Source of the DNA: JAXHUA01 sp034189695
GTDB lineage: Bacteria > Chloroflexota > Dehalococcoidia > E44-bin15
NCBI GenBank assembly: GCA_034189695.1
Contig: JAXHUA010000123.1
Coordinates: 1-41,207 of the forward strand
Direction: 5' to 3'
DNA length: 41,207 nt
Positions within the stretch are counted from its first letter, which is position 1; every line of letters begins with the position of its first letter. This document shows, piece after piece, positions 23,781-31,462 of the stretch. Made by a program: the position numbers and the translations under genes. The notes beneath the pieces are model-generated. The model was not told the origin of the DNA, did not search any database, and worked only from the letters and a program-made list of their open reading frames with translations.

Positions 23781-25379
23781 ATGAAGAGCGAATTCATGCT
23801 CGCAATCACTCAGCTTGCCGCCGAGAAGAAGCTGCCTCTTGAGGTTGTTCTCGAGGTGGTGGAGTCGGCCCTGGCCTCCGCCTTCAAGAAGGACAGCTTC
23901 TCGCCGACCCAGGAGGTCTGGGTAAAGCTCAATCCGAACACCGGGAAGGTTGCGGTCCGGGCCGAGATGCAGGTGGTGGATACCGTGACCGACCCCCGCA
24001 GCGAGATCACGCTGGCGGACGCGAAGAAGATCAGGCCCGATGTCGAGCTTGGGGAGGCGGTCGAGGTCGAGGCTACGCCGCGACACGCCGGCCGCATCGC
24101 AGCGCAGACTGCGAGGCAGGTGGTGCTGCAACGGCTGCATGAAGCTGAGCGGGAGATCGTCTTCGAGGAGTTCTCTGACAGAGAGGGCCAGATTATCACG
24201 GGCATCGTGCAGCGGGTGGAGCCGAGACAGATAGTACTCGACCTGGGAAGAACCGAAGGCATTCTCCCTAACGCCGAGCAGGTGCGCAGCGAGCGGTACC
24301 GTATTGGTCAGAGGCTGAAGGTGTGCCTGTTGGAGGTGCATCGCAGCAGCAAAGGCCCTCAGGTCTTCGTGTCTCGAACGCACCCCAATCTGCTTCGGGG
24401 CCTGCTCGAACTGGAAGTCCCTGAGATGCACAGCGGCGTTGTGGAGCTCAAGTCCATTGCGCGGGAGGCCGGGAATCGGAGCAAGATTGCAGTTGCGGCG
24501 AGCCAGCCGGGCGTCGATGCTGTGGGCTCCTGTGTCGGCCTTCGTGGCATCCGGATCCAGAACATCGTCAACGAACTGAACGGCGAAAAGATCGATATCG
24601 TGGAGTGGAGCCCCGAAGAGGCGACCTTCATCGCGAACGCACTGAGCCCGGCTCAGGTGTCGAGCGTTGAGCTCAACGAAGAGGAGAAAGCGGCAACCGT
24701 GGTTGTGCCCGACCGGCAACTCTCCCTCGCCATCGGGAAGGAGGGGCAGAACGCCCGCCTGGCGGCCAAGCTGAGCGGGTGGAGGATCGACATCAAGAGT
24801 TCCTCTGTTGCCGAGGCGGAAAGGGCTGTGCTGGCGGAGCAGGTCGCGCTGACGGAGCAGGCGCTGGTCACTGAGGAAGTGGTCGAACCGGCAGAGGAGC
24901 CTGCCGTCGAAGAAGAAGCCCTCGAGCCATCGGAGGTAGTGGCGACTGAGGAGGAAGTGGCCGCAGCGGAAGAAGTGCCGGTCGCCGAAGGGGTGACGGA
25001 AGGGGAGGAGCTGCCGGTTGCCGAGCCGGTGTTGGTGGGAGAGGACGAGCTTTCTGTGCGGTCTCCGCAGGAGTATATAGAATCACTCGTGCTGCAGGAG
25101 GAAGAGGTTGAGGAAGAACCGCTTCCTGTCCAGGAAGTGGTCCCTGTCCGCGAGGAAGCTAAGTCGGTTCCTCAGATTCGCTTCGCTGAAGACATCTTCC
25201 CCTCGCGAAGGGCAAGGGGGGAGAAGAAGGGAAGGAAGGGCAAGGGCAAGGGCAAGGGAACGGCTGAGGTCAAGGGAACGGCTGAGGTCAAGAGCAAGGG
25301 AGAAACCGAGGCCAAGCCCAGGAAGGCACGCCGGGTTGCCCCGGTGGTAGCCGATGAGGAAGAGGTCGAAACCTGGTAG
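23781..25379 (+). CDS. nusA: Transcription termination/antitermination factor NusA with long charged tail
   Basis: Binds RNA polymerase and modulates pausing, termination and antitermination. The N-terminal domain (MLAITQLAAEKKLPLEVVLEVVESAL and on) is followed by S1 (about 130-200), KH1 (about 225-290) and KH2 (about 295-345, ending in LSLAIGKEGQNARLAAKLSGWRIDIKS). These core parts are complete. Odd: some 185 further residues are not a NusA C-terminal repeat. They are a Glu/Val-rich acidic stretch (about 350-460) followed by a Lys-rich stretch with tandem repeats. ATG 23781 has AGGAGG upstream. First gene of the nusA-ylxR-infB-rbfA-truB operon; rimP is not present here. Confidence 0.96.
   Translation: MKSEFMLAITQLAAEKKLPLEVVLEVVESALASAFKKDSFSPTQEVWVKLNPNTGKVAVRAEMQVVDTVTDPRSEITLADAKKIRPDVELGEAVEVEATPRHAGRIAAQTARQVVLQRLHEAEREIVFEEFSDREGQIITGIVQRVEPRQIVLDLGRTEGILPNAEQVRSERYRIGQRLKVCLLEVHRSSKGPQVFVSRTHPNLLRGLLELEVPEMHSGVVELKSIAREAGNRSKIAVAASQPGVDAVGSCVGLRGIRIQNIVNELNGEKIDIVEWSPEEATFIANALSPAQVSSVELNEEEKAATVVVPDRQLSLAIGKEGQNARLAAKLSGWRIDIKSSSVAEAERAVLAEQVALTEQALVTEEVVEPAEEPAVEEEALEPSEVVATEEEVAAAEEVPVAEGVTEGEELPVAEPVLVGEDELSVRSPQEYIESLVLQEEEVEEEPLPVQEVVPVREEAKSVPQIRFAEDIFPSRRARGEKKGRKGKGKGKGTAEVKGTAEVKSKGETEAKPRKARRVAPVVADEEEVETW
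25257..25292 (+). repeat. Tandem repeat in the nusA tail
   Basis: Two perfect 18-bp copies of GGAACGGCTGAGGTCAAG, preceded by three copies of a GGCAAG hexamer, encode a GTAEVK-type repeat after GKGKGK. Such a tract can change in length by slippage without frameshift. Confidence 0.85.
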
Positions 25380-25391
25380 CGTGGGGGATGA

Positions 25392-25691
25392 ATGCCTGCC
25401 TCAACTCAGAAGAAGACGAGTCCGCGGACCAGACACGTTCCGCAACGGACCTGTATCAGTTGTCGCCAGGTCAGGCCAAAGCGAGAGCTGATCCGAATCG
25501 TGCGTTCTGAAGAGGGCTCTGTGCAGGTCGACCCGACGGGCAAGAAGTCCGGACGGGGCGCGTATCTGTGCAGGTCGAAGGGCTGCTGGGAAGCGGCCCT
25601 GAAGAAGGAGCACCTTGCGCGTGCGCTGAAGGCCAAGCCTACGCCGGACGAGAAGCAGGCGCTCGCTCAGTACGCTGATACGCTTTCCTAG
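25392..25691 (+). CDS. ylxR: YlxR-family RNA-binding protein
   Basis: A 99-residue protein of the YlxR family, found between nusA and infB in many bacteria. RHVPQRTCISCRQVRPKRELIRIV and GRGAYLCRSKGCW are the family blocks, and the four Cys could bind a metal. It has been linked to RNA binding and, more recently, to RNase P or nucleoid roles in other species. The ATG at 25392 lies 12 bp past nusA. Confidence 0.9.
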   Translation: MPASTQKKTSPRTRHVPQRTCISCRQVRPKRELIRIVRSEEGSVQVDPTGKKSGRGAYLCRSKGCWEAALKKEHLARALKAKPTPDEKQALAQYADTLS

Positions 25692-25706
25692 TCAGGTGAG
25701 AATTGC

Positions 25707-27545
25707 ATGAGCGCGAGAAGTCAGAAGGTTGGCAATAAGGAAGAGGAACCGGTTGAGGGGACGGGTGCTGTGGAGACGGTGGACGAGACCGGATCGCAAC
25801 ACCGTCTGGTGATTCCGTCACCCCTTACGGTGAAGCAGCTTGCCGAGATAATGGATGCGAGCGGCGTCGAGGTCATCAAGCAATTGATGCGCAACGACAC
25901 CATGGCTAATATCAACCAGGTCATTGACTACGACACGGCGGCCATTGTGGCTTCGGACTTCGGGTTTGAGCCAGTCCAGCAGCAGAAGACTGTTTCGGCC
26001 CGAAGGTCGAAGAAGCTGCAGGAGCTCCGGGAGGGCGATGCGCGATTGCAGAAGCCCCGGCCACCTGTGGTTACCATAATGGGGCATGTCGACCACGGGA
26101 AGACCAGCCTTCTGGACGCGATTCGAGAGACCAAGGTGACCGCCACCGAGGTGGGCGAGATCACCCAGCATATTGGAGCCTACCAGGTGGAACTGGAGGG
26201 GAAGAAGATAACCTTCCTTGACACCCCTGGTCATGAGGCGTTCACGGCGATGCGGGCGCGTGGCGCTCAGGTGACCGACATCACCATCCTGGTGGTGGCT
26301 GCCGATGATGGGGTCATGCCCCAAACGGTGGAGGCGATCGACCACGCGCGGGCTGCTGGCGTTCCGATCGTGGTGGCTGTCAACAAGGTTGACAAGGCTG
26401 ATGCGAACCCGCAGCGGGTGAAGCAGCAGCTTGCCGACCTTGGCCTGGTCTGTGAGGAGTGGGGAGGCGAGGTCGTCTGTGTCGAGGTGTCTGCCAAGAA
26501 GAAAGAAGGGATCTCCAACCTGCTGGAGAATCTGATCATCGTCGCCGAGATGGAGGAACTCAAGGCCAACCCCGAAGGCCGGGCTGCCGCTGTCGTCGTG
26601 GAAGCCAAACTGGACAAGACAAAGGGCCCCTTGGCAACGGTGCTGGTGCAGAGCGGCGTTCTGAAGGTAGGCGACAGCTTCCATGTGGGTGAAACGTGGG
26701 GCCGTGTCAAGGCGATGTTCGACGACAAGAGCAAGCACATGAGGAGAGCCGAGCCAGCGACTCCGGTCGAGGTGCTGGGATTCCAGAGCGTGCCCCAGGC
26801 AGGCGACATCCTGCGGGTGGTCGTCAACGAGAAGGAGGCGCGCAACGCGGCACTGAAGCGCCAGGAGGAACGCAGGCTTATGGCGGGAGGGCCCAGGCGG
26901 GCGCTTGGCGTGGGTGAGCTATCGGCCCAGATTCGCGAGGGCCGCATCAAGGAACTCAATCTTATACTCAAGACGGATGTGCAGGGGAGCATCGAGCCGA
27001 TAAGGACCTCCCTCGAACGCCTGGTGGTGGGCGAGGTGAAGGCGAATGTGCTGCACTCAGGCAGTGGAGGCATTACCGAAGGCGACGTTCTGCTTGCCCT
27101 TGCTTCAGGCGGAATCGTCCTCGGATTCAACACACGTATCGAGCCGGGAGCCAAGCAACTGGCTGACAGCGAGGGAATAGACATCCGCTCCTACCAGGTC
27201 ATCTATAACCTGGTGGAGGACGTCGAGAAGCTGTTGACCGGGATGCTCGAGCCTGTCTGGGTGGAGGTGCTCGAAGGACATGCCGAGGTCCGTGTGGCGT
27301 TCTCCGTCCGTGGCCGCAAGGTGGCCGGCGTCTACGTGACCGATGGTGCGATAAGGCGCGGTTCGCAGGCGAGGGTCATTCGCGGCGGGGAGACCATTGT
27401 TGAATCCAGCGTGTCCAGTCTCAGGCGGTTCAAAGACGATGTTCGAGAGGTCGCCGCCGGCTTCGAGTGCGGCCTCGGCATTGAAGGTTTCGGCGAATTC
27501 GAGATTGGGGACATCATCGAGTCCTACGGGAGAGAGAAGCAGTGA
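25707..27545 (+). CDS. infB: Translation initiation factor IF-2
   Basis: GTPase that brings fMet-tRNA to the 30S subunit and promotes subunit joining. At 612 residues it is a short IF-2 with a reduced N-terminal part. The IF2-N helical module is at about 38-90, and the G domain has GHVDHGKT (126-133), DTPGHE and NKVDKAD. Domains II to IV follow to the end, closing with the fMet-tRNA-binding beta barrel. Start ATG at 25707; its stop overlaps the rbfA start. Confidence 0.97.
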   Translation: MSARSQKVGNKEEEPVEGTGAVETVDETGSQHRLVIPSPLTVKQLAEIMDASGVEVIKQLMRNDTMANINQVIDYDTAAIVASDFGFEPVQQQKTVSARRSKKLQELREGDARLQKPRPPVVTIMGHVDHGKTSLLDAIRETKVTATEVGEITQHIGAYQVELEGKKITFLDTPGHEAFTAMRARGAQVTDITILVVAADDGVMPQTVEAIDHARAAGVPIVVAVNKVDKADANPQRVKQQLADLGLVCEEWGGEVVCVEVSAKKKEGISNLLENLIIVAEMEELKANPEGRAAAVVVEAKLDKTKGPLATVLVQSGVLKVGDSFHVGETWGRVKAMFDDKSKHMRRAEPATPVEVLGFQSVPQAGDILRVVVNEKEARNAALKRQEERRLMAGGPRRALGVGELSAQIREGRIKELNLILKTDVQGSIEPIRTSLERLVVGEVKANVLHSGSGGITEGDVLLALASGGIVLGFNTRIEPGAKQLADSEGIDIRSYQVIYNLVEDVEKLLTGMLEPVWVEVLEGHAEVRVAFSVRGRKVAGVYVTDGAIRRGSQARVIRGGETIVESSVSSLRRFKDDVREVAAGFECGLGIEGFGEFEIGDIIESYGREKQ

Positions 27546-27886
27546 CCAGGCGCACCGAGCGGATCAACGACCTCATAAGGGAGCAGATAAGCGAACTCCT
27601 CCATCGCCAGGTCAAAGACCCGAGGCTCAGTTGCTTTCTCACAGTGACAAGAGTGAATACCTCAGTCGACCTGCGGCATGCCAAGGTGTTCGTGAGCGTT
27701 ATGGGAAGCGAAGAGGAGAAGAAGGCGGCAATGGCCGGTCTGGACTCCGCTTCTGGCTTCCTCTACCGGGAGCTGCGGGGCCGCCTCTCGCTGCGCCGCA
27801 TGCCTGAGTTGCGATTCCAACTGGACCGGTCCATGGAGCGTGGAGCCGAAGTCCTCGACCTCATGAGAGAGGTGCACGAAGAGTAG
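27542..27886 (+). CDS. rbfA: Ribosome-binding factor A
   Basis: Small KH-like protein needed for 16S rRNA 5'-end maturation and late 30S assembly. It has 114 residues, opening TRRTERINDLIREQISELL, with VKDPRL and VNTSVDLRHAKVFVSVMG, all typical. The GTG start at 27542 overlaps the infB stop (GTGA), indicating translational coupling. Confidence 0.96.
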   Translation: MTRRTERINDLIREQISELLHRQVKDPRLSCFLTVTRVNTSVDLRHAKVFVSVMGSEEEKKAAMAGLDSASGFLYRELRGRLSLRRMPELRFQLDRSMERGAEVLDLMREVHEE

Positions 27887-27887
27887 C

Positions 27888-28778
27888 TTGAGCATCGACG
27901 GCATCCTCAATATCAACAAGCCTGCCGCCGAAACGTCTCTCGACACTGTCAGGAGGGTGAGGCGGCTGTGCGGACAGAGGTGGGTAGGGCATGCCGGCAC
28001 CCTCGACCCGGGGGCTACAGGTGTCTTGCCCGTGTGCCTCGGCCAGGCAACGCGGATTATCCCCTTCATAGTGGACGCCCACAAGACCTACATCGCCGAG
28101 ATGGAGCTGGGCGTCGTCACCGACACGTACGACGCCGACGGTAGAGTGACCCGGAGGGTCGACTGCTCTCACGTCACCAGAGAGCAGGTGGAACAGGCGT
28201 TGCCTGCCTTCAGAGGTTCCATTCTCCAGAAACCGCCGATGTACAGTGCTGTCAAGCACCAGGGGAAGCGTCTCTACGAGCTGGCCCGGGCTGGGATAGA
28301 GGTTGAGCGGGAGTTGAGGACGGCGGAGGTATTCCGCCTGGAATTGCTCGACTGGCAGCCGCCGCTATGTACTGTCGAGGTGGAGTGTGGCAAGGGAACC
28401 TACGTACGCTCTCTGGCCCATGACCTTGGTCAGGCCGTGGGCTGCGGCGCTCACGTGAAAAAGCTGGTGCGGACGCGAAATGGGCTATTCGATATACGGG
28501 ACAGCGTCACCGTCTCCCAGCTTGAGGCTGCGTTTGAGCGAGAGGAGTGGCGAGAGCTGCTGTATCCGATGGATGTGGTACTTCAGAACTGGATGGCTGC
28601 CATCGTGAGCGAGGAGCAGGAGAGAGACATCCGGCACGGGCGGCCCGTGGCGCTGGCGATGGGCGATGAGAAAGGCTACTGCCGGGCCTACTCGGCTGAC
28701 GGGCGCTTTCTGGCGGTGCTTCGCTTCCTGCCGGAGCGTAGTCTGTGGCACCCGGAGAAGGTGTTCGCCGCGTCCTAG
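27888..28778 (+). CDS. truB: tRNA pseudouridine-55 synthase
   Basis: Makes pseudouridine 55 in the T-loop of tRNAs. It has 296 residues with GILNINKPAAETSLDTV, the catalytic Asp40 in GHAGTLDPGATGVLPVCLG, KPPMYSAVKHQGKRLYELAR, and the GKGTYVRSLAHDLG block. A C-terminal PUA-like part follows. The start is TTG at 27888, 1 bp after the rbfA stop; no other start fits the family. Last gene of the nusA operon. Confidence 0.95.
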   Translation: MSIDGILNINKPAAETSLDTVRRVRRLCGQRWVGHAGTLDPGATGVLPVCLGQATRIIPFIVDAHKTYIAEMELGVVTDTYDADGRVTRRVDCSHVTREQVEQALPAFRGSILQKPPMYSAVKHQGKRLYELARAGIEVERELRTAEVFRLELLDWQPPLCTVEVECGKGTYVRSLAHDLGQAVGCGAHVKKLVRTRNGLFDIRDSVTVSQLEAAFEREEWRELLYPMDVVLQNWMAAIVSEEQERDIRHGRPVALAMGDEKGYCRAYSADGRFLAVLRFLPERSLWHPEKVFAAS

Positions 28779-28797
28779 AGACCCCGCCTGGGGCTAA

Positions 28798-29376
28798 TTA
28801 GCCACCTGGCAGTTGCTCCAGGAATTCCTGCTTGAGCCTTTCCAGTCTGGAGTCGAACCGTGACGAGAGCTCCTCGGCGATCTCGGCGCGCAACCGGCTG
28901 GCACTGGGCCTCACGTCGGCAACAGCACTGCCCGATATGCCAAGCTCTTGCAGAAGGGCGCCGGCCGTGGCGCTCATCTCCCACAGCTTCTGTTCGTAGA
29001 CCTCCGCCTCATCCGTCTGGTATTCGGAGGCAAGCGATTGCATGCGGCCCTCCGCGTCCAGCTTCGTGACACTGGGCTGGAGACTCCGTATGCCCTGCAA
29101 TGCCCTTCGTGTGGTCTCGCTGTCCTGGAGGCTGACTGCATCCACCAGCCGAAGGAGTATCGCGCGGGCGATGACGTCCCTCTCGGCGGCGCCGTGCCTG
29201 TCGACCTCCTGGTTCAGGGTCCGCGTGTGGCCGTGCTCCAGGTACCGCTCGGCGAGGGCCTTGCCGACAGCCGAGCCCTCGGACTCCCTTCTCTGCCTGA
29301 GTTCGTCCGGAGAAAGCCTGCCCAGCTTCTCAGCACGCTCCAATGCCCTCTCGTAGGCGCTCTTCATCTCTGCCAT
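28798..29376 (-). CDS. Hypothetical helical protein
   Basis: I do not recognise this gene with confidence. The 192-residue product starts MAEMKSAYERALERAEKLG, a charged helical opening seen in small conserved proteins of unknown function from Chloroflexota and Deltaproteobacteria. The rest is almost wholly helical and rich in Glu, Arg, Leu and Ala, with no Cys and no membrane segment. A frame start at 29388 adds four residues; ATG 29376 fits the pattern better. It converges with truB (20 bp apart). A TATAAT on the minus strand at 29416-29421 may be its -10, but the -35 is poor. Confidence 0.7.
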   Translation of the reverse strand: MAEMKSAYERALERAEKLGRLSPDELRQRRESEGSAVGKALAERYLEHGHTRTLNQEVDRHGAAERDVIARAILLRLVDAVSLQDSETTRRALQGIRSLQPSVTKLDAEGRMQSLASEYQTDEAEVYEQKLWEMSATAGALLQELGISGSAVADVRPSASRLRAEIAEELSSRFDSRLERLKQEFLEQLPGG

Positions 29377-29481
29377 GACGTGCCTCACGTAAGGTGGCCA
29401 AACCGATTGCCGTCAATTATACTCTGTCTTGCGTCTGGCAGCGAGGGAACAGCTGCCCTGTATTCAGTCTGAGGTGATGTC

Positions 29482-30207
29482 TTGAAGCTTGTCGAGAACC
29501 TATACTGCTACATCTGGCCCGGGCGGGGCAACAACTGCAATACATACGTTTTCGCCAGCGTGCTTGACGGCGGCCGGCCTCACGTGGTTGTCGACCCCGG
29601 TCATCTGGTGAACGAGTTCAGCGAGCCCTGTTTCGAGCAACTGCTCGCCTCCATGGAAGGCGACGGCCTCCAGCCGGAGGATGTTGGGCTGATAATCAAT
29701 ACTCACGCGCACCCCGACCACTGCGAGGCGAGTCAGGCCCTGGCGGAGATGGCCAGATCGAACGCCGGGGAGGGCCAGGCGAAGCAGGCGCTTATTGCCT
29801 TCCACGAGGACGAGGTGGCGTACCGGAGGGAAATGGCCCAGAAGTTCGGGAGGCCCCTCGAAATGGAGCCTGACCTCGTGCTCAAGGAGGGGGACCTGGA
29901 CCTGGGCAACGTGCATCTGAAGGTCCTGCACACGCCGGGCCACAGCCCGGGCTCGATCAGCCTCTATTGGGCCGGCCAGCGGGTGCTGATAACCGGGGAT
30001 GTGGTCTTCTACGGCGGGATCGGCAGGACCGACCTGCCCGGGGGCGATGGCCAGCTTCTCAAGCAGAGCATTGAGAGGTTGTCTGAGCTTGATGCCGAGT
30101 ATCTGCTGCCCGGTCACAGCACCCAGTTCGGCATGATCGTGCAGGGCAAAGACAAGATTACCAAGAACTTCCGGTTCATCAAGATGAACTACTTCCCCAT
30201 GCTGTAG
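29482..30207 (+). CDS. Metallo-beta-lactamase-fold hydrolase
   Basis: A 241-residue cytosolic metal hydrolase of the MBL superfamily (glyoxalase II-like branch). Metal ligands are seen in THAHPDH (75-80 for HAHPDH), HTPGHSPGSISLY and GDVVFYGGIGRTDLPGGD, and the C-terminal His in LPGHSTQFG. The substrate is not predictable; a thioester or a persulfide are options, but there is no rhodanese domain. The TTG start at 29482 is supported by GAGGTGATG just upstream. Its neighbour fur is separately promoted. Confidence 0.87.
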   Translation: MKLVENLYCYIWPGRGNNCNTYVFASVLDGGRPHVVVDPGHLVNEFSEPCFEQLLASMEGDGLQPEDVGLIINTHAHPDHCEASQALAEMARSNAGEGQAKQALIAFHEDEVAYRREMAQKFGRPLEMEPDLVLKEGDLDLGNVHLKVLHTPGHSPGSISLYWAGQRVLITGDVVFYGGIGRTDLPGGDGQLLKQSIERLSELDAEYLLPGHSTQFGMIVQGKDKITKNFRFIKMNYFPML

Positions 30208-30276
30208 CGGGGACAGTCTAGCACTGCCCGGCGCGAGGGAAGGGGGAAGTGTCACCGGGGACCAATTCGAGAGCAG

Positions 30277-30301
30277 CCTATTGACAGCACATGTTGATAG
30301 G
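30277..30301 (+). promoter_or_regulatory. Imperfect palindrome over the fur promoter (candidate operator)
   Basis: CCTATTGACA and TGTTGATAGG (8 of 10 positions complementary) flank 5 bp and cover the -35 box. A regulator bound here would block RNA polymerase. It is not the classical Fur or PerR box. Autoregulation by the encoded Fur-family protein is a reasonable guess. Confidence 0.35.
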
Positions 30302-30310
30302 TTATATAAT
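30281..30310 (+). promoter_or_regulatory. Strong sigma70 promoter of fur
   Basis: Perfect TTGACA (30281-30286), 18 bp, and perfect TATAAT (30305-30310), 20 bp upstream of the ATG at 30331. Both hexamers are consensus. The leader is very short and no clear ribosome site is seen. Confidence 0.85.
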
Positions 30311-30330
30311 CGCGACTAGGTGCAATAACA

Positions 30331-30747
30331 ATGAGTTGCGGTATGCTCCTGAAGAAGCAAGGGTTGAGGTTGACTCCTCAGCGGTTGCTGGTGTTGGATA
30401 TCATCCACGAGTTTGATGGCCCTTTCACTGCGGAGGAGGTCCTTCGCCAGACTCAGGCCAGGATGTCCGGGGTCGATAAGTCGACCGTATACCGGACACT
30501 GGAGCTTCTTGAAGGGCTAGGGTCTATATACGGAATGGAGGTCGGGGGTAGAACTTTGTATCACCATGTCGATGACATGCGTCATCATCACCATCTGGTG
30601 TGTCGCAAGTGCGGCAAGAGTATGGACTGTGACGAAGGCTTGTTTGTGCAGTTGGAGGCCCTGCTGGAAGACAAGTACGGTTTCCGGGTTGACTTCAAGC
30701 ATATGGTGATAGGCGGCTTGTGCCGTGAATGCGCCAGCGAGGGTTGA
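30331..30747 (+). CDS. Fur-family metal- or peroxide-responsive repressor
   Basis: A 138-residue winged-helix repressor of the Fur/PerR/Zur group. The DNA-binding half runs from GLRLTPQRLLVLDII to DKSTVYRTLELLEGLG. The dimerisation half has the metal-site run HHHHLVCRKCGK and C91-x2-C94 with C131-x2-C134 for structural zinc. Which metal or signal it senses cannot be told from sequence alone. It has its own strong promoter with a possible operator. A weak GAGG/CCTC hairpin plus T8 (30755-30765 area) follows the stop and may terminate the transcript. Confidence 0.93.
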   Translation: MSCGMLLKKQGLRLTPQRLLVLDIIHEFDGPFTAEEVLRQTQARMSGVDKSTVYRTLELLEGLGSIYGMEVGGRTLYHHVDDMRHHHHLVCRKCGKSMDCDEGLFVQLEALLEDKYGFRVDFKHMVIGGLCRECASEG

Positions 30748-31108
30748 GATAGGCCTCTTTTTTTTGAAACCAAGTGCGATTGATAGCAATTGCCTATAGT
30801 TGCAAGACACTAGGCCGAGTGCTGCGGTGCGCGTCTGGTGTCGAGACTGGGTGCAGTAGCGCGCTGATCAGCCGCCGGCACAGACAGATGGCAAGGAGGC
30901 TGTGACACGGTCGGTGAGGAGATGGGGCGTTTTCGAATGGATGACGTTATGGAATGTGGAGGGACGCTGTCGCCGATAGGCCCTAGTGCATCCCGGGGCT
31001 TGAAGCTCACATGCGTAGGGGGCTCAGGAAGCTTCTTCTTTTTTGAGTCTTATTGCAAATATATGCAGATACAACCGAGCGCATGAAACCCAGTGGTCGA
31101 GGCTGAAG
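30748..31108 (+). other. Non-coding stretch after fur
   Basis: A 361-bp stretch in which I see no convincing gene. It begins with the possible weak fur terminator (CCTC followed by eight T). A 54-codon open frame at 30922-31086 has an ATG directly abutting GGTGAGGAG and three Cys, but it overlaps the next gene's upstream frame and looks random in composition. No clear promoter for the downstream genes was found. Confidence 0.5.
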
Positions 31109-31360
31109 ATGGACATATGGATGATGGACTACCTGGACAGACCCGAAGAGTTGATCTCGACCATAAAGACTTTCACCATTGACAGCGCAGGTCTCGAAAG
31201 ACTGACGGCGGCAGGAGTGAATCCTCTGGTCGAGCTGGGTATCATGCCGCAATCTGAGTCATCTGGAGGGTGCCCGTCTTGGGTTTACGCCATCTTGGGG
31301 ATACTGGCGGTTCTGGCCGTAGGCAGCATGGCATATGCGTTGGCGGTGAGGAAACGCTGA
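31109..31360 (+). CDS. Small protein with C-terminal membrane anchor
   Basis: Unrecognised 83-residue protein. The first ~55 residues are soluble and mostly helical (DRPEELISTIKTF, then LERLTAAGVNPLVELG). A short Ser/Gly linker with one Cys follows, then one hydrophobic helix (VYAILGILAVLAVGSMAYALAV, about 20 residues) and a final RKR. That arrangement suggests a tail-anchored protein facing the cytoplasm, or a small membrane partner. The ATG at 31109 follows GAGGCTGAAG; a TTG at 31043 in frame is less likely. It is the first gene of a possible accessory group. Confidence 0.5.
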   Translation: MDIWMMDYLDRPEELISTIKTFTIDSAGLERLTAAGVNPLVELGIMPQSESSGGCPSWVYAILGILAVLAVGSMAYALAVRKR

Positions 31361-31462
31361 GCTTGGGGCTTCGAGGAAAGAGACGCTGAAACCTGCCCGA
31401 AGACGTGGGCAGCTAACCAGGCAACAGATTCCCGTGTTCTAAGGACCTAGAGGGAGAAAAGC

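Noticed and set aside
30922..31086. 54-codon open frame with three Cys, possible second small peptide
   Set aside because: The ribosome site abuts the ATG with no spacing, the sequence includes a run of four Phe and looks random, and a more plausible gene starts just after it at 31109.
31393..31412. CTGCCC/GGGCAG hairpin between the 83-residue protein gene and the TPR gene
   Set aside because: Only 6 bp with no T-run; hairpins of this size are common in GC-rich DNA.
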